Shown here in pieces: positions 57,326-64,000 of a DNA stretch of 64,000 bases. Made by a program: the position numbers and the translations under genes. Source of the stretch: Paraphysoderma sedebokerense (Eukaryota; Blastocladiomycota; Physodermatomycetes; Physodermatales; Physodermataceae); NCBI GenBank assembly GCA_025602915.1, contig JAHLJZ010000046.1:1-64000 (forward strand), written 5' to 3'. A model generated the notes under the pieces. It was given only the letters and a program-made list of their open reading frames with translations. It was not told the DNA's origin and did no database searches. Each line of letters opens with the position of its first letter. Positions within the stretch are counted from its first letter, which is position 1.

Positions 57326-57842
57326 ATGAAGGTAAACCTTAAACTCATAGCTCTTATGCTTTTTGCTCTGTCGTGCAGCACCGATCATACGGTATTGGGC
57401 GCCCCACCCCCAGCGTGAGTATTGATCAACTCCGTAGTCAAATGTCAATTTTATCAATCGTGAATAACATGGATTACTAACATTTTTGCAAAATGGCACC
57501 AGTCAACCACCTCCAGCCACTCCAAAACCTGCCCCAGCAGCCCCACCTACTCCTCCTCCTCGGAAACCTGCTCCGCCTCCAGCTGTTCCTGCTCCTCCCC
57601 CAGGAAAACCGCCATCAGGTCCAAATCCTGCTCCTGGACCTGGTAAACCATCTCCGCCTCCAGCTATTCCTGCTCCTCCCCCAGCAAATCCAGGACCTAG
57701 GCTACCGGGTGCAGTGCCTGTTCCACCAATTACGTCTTCTGATTCAGGTCTTATGGCGCTGACAAAAGTGGGATTAGCCGCAATCACTGAGATAGGTCGT
57801 CAAGTCTTGACGGGGCAAACCTCAAAAGCCCCAAAAATGTGA
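57326..57842 (+). CDS. Secreted Pro-rich protein with C-terminal helix, array member 4
   Basis: Exons 57326 to about 57413 and about 57504-57842. Signal peptide MKVNLKLIALMLFALSCSTD plus HTVLGAPPPA. The linker is strongly Pro-rich with a duplicated unit (PPAVPAPPPGKPPSGP then PPAIPAPPPANPGP). The C-terminal block SDSGLMALTKVGLAAITEIG is followed by RQVLTGQTSKAPKM, so the tail is more basic than in member 3. Polyproline II linkers next to a helix suggest a rod that displays the helix. Function unknown. Confidence 0.83.
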
Positions 57843-58196
57843 TGCCTTAAGAACTCATCTGTGCATAAAATTATACCTATTTATTCAATAATTCATTGAT
57901 ATGTAAATATAGTACTATTAAAGTGACATTGAAGAACACGAAAAATTCAACCTGACAAGCCATCGGCTAAATAAAATCAGCTTTTAAGCAAGCATAACAT
58001 ACGCGGTCGCACGCCGACTTCTAAAATTAATATTGAGGCTTTTCACCGAATGAATCTTCGTAAAAGAAATATATGTCCATTTGACTAAGCTAGAGCTTCA
58101 CGCTTATTGTTGTCTATTTGCGTTTAAATAATCCTTACCTCTTATCTTATAAACCCGTCTGTTCACTTCTAACTACCTCGCCAAAATTTTGACGTC
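57843..58196. promoter_or_regulatory. Upstream region of array member 5
   Basis: About 350 bp. ATACGCGGTCGCACGCCGAC (about 57999) recalls the CGCG-type element of the other promoters; a TATA-like TTATAAACCCGTCTG lies at about 58147. Confidence 0.45.
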
Positions 58197-58540
58197 ATGA
58201 ATATTTCGAAGCAATTGCTTCTTATAGTGTTGGGATTGCTAGTAGCTTCCCTTTCGATACATGTGGATGCCAATCCGATGCCGATGTAAGTGGAAATTTC
58301 TGAAACTTTACGCTGAGTCTCAAAAGCTGCAAATACTGACTTTTGTATTATAGTCCTGAAGAATCACAAACAGTAGCGGCCACCACAGCAGGGAAAAAAC
58401 CACCGCAACAAGGACAATCATCATCATTTTTAGGGACAGCATTAAGGGTTGTAGCCGCCGGTGGTGGAGAAATTGCTAGGCAAGTGGTTAGTGGACAGGT
58501 TTTCCGCGAACCAAATCCGGCAGCGCCGTTGAAAGCATAG
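58197..58540 (+). CDS. Small secreted protein with C-terminal helix, array member 5
   Basis: Exons 58197 to about 58286 and about 58355-58540. Signal peptide MNISKQLLLIVLGLLVASLS plus IHVDANPMP. The mature part is short and not Pro-rich: EESQTVAATTAGKKPPQQGQ, then SSSFLGTALRVVAAGGGEIA and RQVVSGQVFREPNPAAPLKA. The segment GGGEIARQVVSGQ aligns with AAITEIGRQVVTGQ of members 3 and 4, which fixes it as a family member that lost the linker. Function unknown. Confidence 0.8.
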
Positions 58541-59955
58541 GCTGTACACATGAAGTGGAACAAGTCAGACTGCCCTACGCTAATCATGTTTATCATCGGA
58601 GGCATTTTCACTTATCGTGAGGGTGGATATTAATTAATATGCTGTAGCTTACTGTAAATTTATGAATATAAATACATATTTAATCGAGCAAAGAGTGAGC
58701 TCTACGAAAGAACAACTAAGCAATTTTAGTAATCTGTGTCAACTCTCATTTCTGCATTGTGTCTAACTTCTGATCACTTACAACATTTCGTTGAAGTAAC
58801 GTTCAAGTTACTACAATTTGTAATTTTATTAGACAATACACCTCCCGTTGGAACAGCCATATTATAAATCTTGTAGAAATGGAGTATCCTAACCGTTTCG
58901 TTTCGCATCAGTTTGGCTGTTATCTTGCAATGTCTGTCCTTCAGATTTTCGCTAATCTCCTAACCTTCTATCTTGTATATAACTGAATAACTACCTTTGT
59001 ATGCACTCGTGCATTTTCTGTTCTTATTCATGCTTCAATGTGATATATTTATGTGTCTAAAGAATGTAAGAATGTATTGAACCAGAAATACTGATTAGCT
59101 GCCTAGGTACTAATAATTCACATTCTCTACCGTGTGTAGATTTACATTAACTTTTGGAAAGACTTTAATTGTATGTAACACAATAAATTGAAGATTATCT
59201 CTCAAGGGTCCTCTCTTTACCGGATGGAGGTTTCAAAATGCCAAATGTTCAGCTTACAAATAGCGTTACATAACATTACATAGGTACAACAATGGCGGGG
59301 AACAGCTCTAGAGTATAATACGAACGAACCATTGGAGATTGTTTGAAAATTGAAAGCTTCATTCAATTTGTTGAGCTACTTTATGTCATTCATGAATAAA
59401 CTAGAATGTCGTTTAAATGCAATTTTGTAAATACTGGATGCCAATTGCGTTTGGCCCACTCTCAATCAAATACAAGGGATAACGTCGAATTACGTTTTCC
59501 ATAAGCTTTAATTAAGAGAGATCATTTTATAGTAGCAATGCTGAGCTATATCCTTTTAGTAGCTCGAATCATCATGAGCTTCTCCCACATTAATGGACCG
59601 TTGCCTGTAGTGTGCTGTGCGACGTCGGAGAAACAAGTGAATTAAGCTTGGTCGCGGTCATTCGCAAATTCTAGTGAGCGCGCAACGCAAGGGTCAATTA
59701 GCTCGTTGCTATTCAATATTCTGATGATCAAAGCAACAACAATAGAGAAAGCACTTAAAAATGATGATAAAAATAAGCTTGCACCATTTTATAGGTGGTG
59801 ACGAATTCAAGCCATTGATTACTTTCATTGTCCGCAAGACGATAAAGCTCGTTTAGCTCAGTCCAATAGACTAAGCAGAAGAGCGTATTGCTGAGCGCTT
59901 CTATATAGTTAACGGTGACCGCCTCCGGACTTGAGCAGGTATACCCACAGTAAAC
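58541..59955. other. Long spacer, no gene recognised
   Basis: About 1.4 kb with no supported exon on either strand and no repeat of the array. A CTATATAGTTAACGGTGACCG block near 59902 is the likely TATA region of member 6. Confidence 0.4.
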
Positions 59956-61049
59956 ATGAAATTTATGTACATTCCGGCCTTACTTTCAGTCTTATCGATT
60001 ATTTTGTTAAGTGTTGATAGCACTCCGGTGTCTACAAGGTATGTTTTGAGACCGCAAGCTGCATCCCGCTTTTCTTCCAAATAAGCTTACCAAATATTGC
60101 TGCTCATAGTAACTCAATGCAAATCAACATATTGAAGAGAAATGAAAAGGCTACAGGGTAAGAAACAGACTATAATAATGTTTATTGAAACCCCGCTAAC
60201 AATAACTGAATATTCTTTTTGTGGGATAATAGTTTACAGGCCAATTCAAGCACTCCAACACCGCCGGTACGGGCTGGACGACCTGTAATAGTTCCTGATA
60301 ACCCTACTCGAAATATGACACTGCCTCCGAATAAACAACCGCAAACTCCAACGCAGCCACCCAACGCTGATAAATCACGCCAAAATCCAACAAAACCTCC
60401 TAAAGAGTGTAACAATTCCACCACAGGAAAGCCTCGCACACAGAAACCTGGACCAACATATAATACCACTAAACCTGGAAAACCAAATACTGGAAATAAG
60501 CCCAGTATACCAAATAACGGTACGAAAGCCGGCCCACCATATAATGGATCTAAACCTACATCACCAACTACTGGAACTAAACCCACTATACCACATAACG
60601 GTACGAAAGCCGGCCCACCATATAATGGATCTAAACCCGCATCACCAAATAATGGCACTAAGCCCTGTCCACCAACCAATGGTCCGTCTTATAATGGAAC
60701 GAAACCTAACGCTCCAAATAACGGCACAAAAGTTACCCCTCCTTATAACGGCACGAGACCTGGATCACCAAACAACGGTACGAATTCTACGTCACCAACT
60801 AACGGTACCAATTCTACATCACCTGATAATGGCAAGAATTCTACAACGCCGAACAACACTACCAATACAATAAATCCGTCGAATCCGTTGAATATGGGCC
60901 TAATTATACCTACAATGGTTAAGGAAGTCGCGAAGCAGCTCTCGGGTGCAGTTGGCGGGGGTCCAGACGCGCTTTCGAAGGTTGCGGCTACTGGGTTAGC
61001 CGAGATAGCCAAGCAATTCTTGGGAGGATTAAATATACAGTCCGGATAG
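59956..61049 (+). CDS. Secreted Asn/Pro-rich repeat glycoprotein, array member 6
   Basis: Three exons: 59956 to about 60038, about 60110-60159 and about 60232-61049. Signal peptide MKFMYIPALLSVLSIILLSV. The middle (about residues 110-250) is a minisatellite-coded array of units like KAGPPYNGSKPTSPTTGT and KPTIPHNGT. Nearly every unit holds an NGT or NGS sequon, so heavy N-glycosylation is expected if secreted. The C-terminus returns to a helix: GLIIPTMVKEVAKQL, then ALSKVAATGLAEIAKQFLGG, matching the GLAAIxEIGRQV block of members 2-4. About 315 residues. The largest member; looks like a cell-wall or matrix protein. Function unknown. Confidence 0.82.
60495..60850 (+). repeat. Minisatellite coding for PYNG/NNGT units
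   Basis: Imperfect tandem units, coding words such as AACGGTACGAAAGCCGGCCC occurring twice verbatim about 84 bp apart (60516 and 60600). They encode the sequon-rich repeats of array member 6. Confidence 0.85.
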
Positions 61050-61534
61050 ATTTCGATATTTTACTTGACACCTTGTACAGTGACATGATTGATGTATATA
61101 AATTGACGATATAGTGTATAGCTGTAAACTTTAATATCAAATTCGATAATCAACTCTCACTTAGCATTACCTATCGTCTTTGAGTGTCGTCTTACATGCT
61201 TAATGAGTGGGACCAGATAATAGCTACATGAATAATTTAAAAACTGTTCTAGTGTGGCAATGAGATGGAGTGCCAGCGACGCGCCACTTTGAATGCCGAT
61301 TGTTCACCCGTAGTGATCAACGGCCCTGATCAGTTCATTGTCCATTGGGCTATCTCGACATTAATTCTACATAAAAAGTTACTACTACATTGAAAAAGTA
61401 GAAAGGAATTCAGGTTAATATGCATTTAATGTGATATCTGTGCAGCAAAATGCTTATCTAATTATGTAGGCCTTGATGTCGCTCTCAGGCGCGAACAGTG
61501 TCTTCTGCATCACATCACGAGAGAAAATGTTTCG
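61050..61534. other. Spacer, no gene recognised
   Basis: About 485 bp, nothing supported. Confidence 0.4.
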
Positions 61535-63660
61535 GTGATGAACAGAACACAAGGAGCGATGACGGAGCAACAAAAGAGCGAGGAAGGTGGATTCATTAAT
61601 ACATCCAGAGCAAAAGTTATACTCTCTCGCTCTCTACATCGACAACAATCATTTATCCTGAACTCTACACATTCTTCGATCCGTCCACTCTTTATTGGAT
61701 ATCGACACTTGTCCATGGCTTCAAGTACATGCCATCACAAAAGTACACAACCTCGAATGTCCGCACCGACGAGATCTAAACTTTCCCAGGATATCACTCA
61801 TCTCTTTATGCAATCGCAACCTAGTCATCCAGGACCATCCTGTCCTCTTCCTCTGCCCACATCCTCCCCTCTTTCACAGCTGTGTCGGTACGAAGAGATG
61901 ACTGAAACCTCCGCTACTCAAATACCCAATATTGATACCCCAAACGATGACTCCTCTGCCAAAGAAGCCAACATGCATAGTAAGCGTGGAAAACTGAGGG
62001 TAAATCGAGGCTTCAAGAGTTGTTCGGAAACAGGGTTGAGGAAAACATTGGTCAAGTCTTGGAAGAAATCATGTAAGGGATATTTCAGCTTTTTCGTCTT
62101 CGGTCGTTTGACTAGGCCCTCGCATACATAACACATTGTTATTGTATTTTACTTGCGAGATGAATGAATGTTTATGATACCAGACGATATTCATATTTCA
62201 TTAACATTAAATTGGTTCATCTCTTCTGGGGCTTTCGTGCGTCTGCTGTACGAACCCATATTTACCTACCCTCCCCCACATTTAGACGGTTTAACCACCA
62301 AAAAATCGATCAGAAAGCATTTCCGTTCTACCAGTAAACAAGAACTGAAATCTTCGGCTCAACCTGCCTCAAAATTCAAAAGGCAATCAACGATTACAGA
62401 AAAGTATGCGACTCGCAAGAAACTGAAATTTGAGCCGAGTCATAAAGCAAAGAGACTCGAACCCACAATTACTGTGGACTCTTCAATTTCGGCTAATATC
62501 GCATACCCTGAACCGCTTATATCTGAAAATTCGTCACTTTCCAATTCTGAAATCGGCATTCATGATTCTGACAAAGCCGCCGAATGTGGGGCACCTTCAT
62601 TGAATAATACTGCCGTGTATGCTGAATTTATGATACCAACGAATCAGCAGACTAATGCTACATATGCTTCAAGTCATATCGACTCTTCGACGTCGTTACA
62701 ACCACTACTCAAGGCCGGTTCAAATCTTGCCTGTGCCAACTCAATCGCGTCATACAAAACAGCCAATTCTGGGTCAAACTCAGAGTTACCAGCGGATGTA
62801 CCCCCAAAGTCAAACGATTACGACAAATCTACATCCTTTCCGGTTCCCCACTCTAACATCACATTTAAATCCCTTGATTCTATCACGTCATCATACCTCA
62901 TACATTCTTACCCACCTTCAAGCGATATCACTTTACCCACGTCAACCAGAACAGATACAAGATCAATCACCAACGTTCCACCCCATACGAAATCATTCAT
63001 GCTGACTAAGAGGCCGATAACACAATCAAACTCGACAGCCGAGTATACACCGCATCCGCCGTTTGACGCGGAACAGCAAACAACGCTCTGCCGGGACGGC
63101 TTGGTTGAGATGAAGTCAGGATTTGTAAATTCACCAACGACGGTCTTGAATATAAAGCGTGGAAGAGAAGAGGTTGAGGGTGGTGACGAAAATGGGTGTG
63201 ACCGAGACTACTCCTGTGATAGGCAGATAGAAGCCCTCTCAATCAAATCACCGAAAAAGCGAAAATTGTCACCTTCAGGTTATATCATATTTCCGAGGAA
63301 AGATACTCACAATTTATATACTAAACTTGAATTTCTCTTCCGTATTTCTTATTCATAGACAACACGGTGGACGTCGCCACTTCTGCTCAACAATATTTAT
63401 TCAACTATCGTACCAACCTTATTGAGTTGCTGTCGCACAACATCTTCAAAACCAAGCTAGATTTGGACTCTCTTGAATTCGAGATTGAAAACGCCATTGG
63501 TGAAAACCAAAGTGGTATCAAGTGTTTAAAATCAATAAGAAAACGCGACAAATTGAATATTGCGTTGAACAAATTGGTCAAACAGGAGAGAGCAGTCATG
63601 AAAGCTGACGAAAGCATCAAGATGGAGATACAAGTAGGAATGAAAGATGAAACGAGGTAG
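61535..63660 (+). CDS. Unknown Ser/Thr-rich, nuclear-type protein
   Basis: Three exons joined in frame by introns at about 62070-62193 (GTAAGG...CCAG) and 63281-63358 (GTTATA...ATAG). The first 180 residues are Ser/Pro-rich with a basic segment (NMHSKRGKLRVNRGF). The middle is Ser/Thr-rich and disordered. KRGREEVEGGDENG and SPKKRKLSPS look like nuclear signals. The last 97 residues are different: a compact charged helical region (LFNYRTNLIELLSHNIFKTK, LEFEIENAIGENQSG, LNIALNKLVKQERAV) that could be a coiled-coil interaction domain. Several ATGs stand near the start (61535, 61538, 61559), so the start is open. No family recognised. Confidence 0.6.
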
Positions 63661-64000
63661 TCACCCAGCTGATGATATTTATATATACAACAAGCTGGAA
63701 AGGTACATGGAAAATGCTAAGCTTTTGTAAGCATGCGGCATTGAAGTTCTTGTTATACAGTGGTGGATATTCGTAGCCTTCTTCAATTTTTTACTTTCAA
63801 CACGACTTGCTGGTCGTACTTTCTATTCTTTTGAATTATACCTTTCTGTTGTCTTCGTATACTACCCACGTTTCAGCGAACTTTCTGTCCAACACTGTAG
63901 CATGGTATAGAACAATGAATGTTCATCTGTAAACACTTTTAAGAATTTTGTAATAATCCTGTAAAATGCGATAGATAATGCACACCGAAGCGGAATTTGC
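63661..64000. other. 3' flank, no gene recognised
   Basis: About 340 bp to the window end; nothing supported. Confidence 0.4.

Noticed and set aside
56472-57787. Gly/Ala-rich minus-strand ORFs (56472-56675, 57503-57787)
   Set aside because: Mirror image of the Pro-rich coding sequence of array members 3 and 4.
60182-60679. 165-residue minus-strand ORF
   Set aside because: Antisense to the sequon repeat of array member 6; repetitive by necessity and without other support.
53419-61049. CRISPR-like reading of the repeated Pro-rich DNA
   Set aside because: Repeats are coding, imperfect and without uniform spacers; the genome is eukaryotic.

Overview
This window is nuclear DNA of an intron-rich fungus. 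Its genes carry short GT-AG introns, mostly 50-90 bp, and encode fungal-type proteins: a Cla4-type PAK kinase with PH and CRIB domains, a DUF4211 nuclear protein, calcipressin, an Mcr1-type cytochrome b5 reductase and an Lpx1-like lipase. Intron density and A+T-rich spacers suggest a basidiomycete, but a chytrid or another early lineage cannot be excluded from sequence alone.

Layout. 1-1311 holds the 3' part of a coiled-coil gene. About 2.9-6.6 kb is a fossil of a primase/helicase-bearing large DNA virus-like element with diverged direct repeats. 7.1-8.3 kb holds a small acidic-tailed ORF and a decayed small secreted protein (SSP) gene. 9.0-14.8 kb is conserved housekeeping: PP6-type phosphatase, DUF4211 protein, exosome subunit RRP46. 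15.4-21.8 kb is accessory: three Cys-rich SSP genes and two coiled-coil genes. 22.5-31.8 kb is metabolic: cytochrome b5 reductase, a truncated enoyl-CoA hydratase copy, an esterase-like fragment, a trypsin-like peptidase, an intact enoyl-CoA hydratase and a divergent acyl-CoA carboxyltransferase. 32.7-34.5 kb again pairs a Cys-rich SSP with a coiled-coil gene. 35.4-52.6 kb is mostly conserved: PAK kinase, BTB protein, a MAPEG-like protein with a long LEA-like N-terminus, an NmrA-like protein, an SR splicing factor, a Pro-rich SSP, a peroxisomal-type lipase, an unknown basic/acidic protein and calcipressin. 53.4-61.05 kb is a same-strand array of six secreted Pro-rich proteins. 61.5-63.7 kb is an unknown nuclear-type protein.

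Two accessory systems stand out. (1) A secreted family with a mirror-symmetric cysteine pattern, C-x6-C-x3-C-x10-C-x3-C-x6-C, has five copies and a shared upstream element. It is twice arranged tail-to-tail with a lineage-specific coiled-coil family that carries the signature FDGPTPxxPSE and, in two of four copies, a C-terminal PPxY. (2) An array of secreted proteins joins a signal peptide, an intron at the signal-peptide boundary, a Pro-rich or sequon-rich linker, and a C-terminal amphipathic helix (GLAAIxEIGRQV type).

Three enzymes end in peroxisomal PTS1-like tripeptides (SKL, SRM, AKL). The first two are divergently transcribed neighbours, suggesting a peroxisomal acyl-CoA carboxylation/hydration step.
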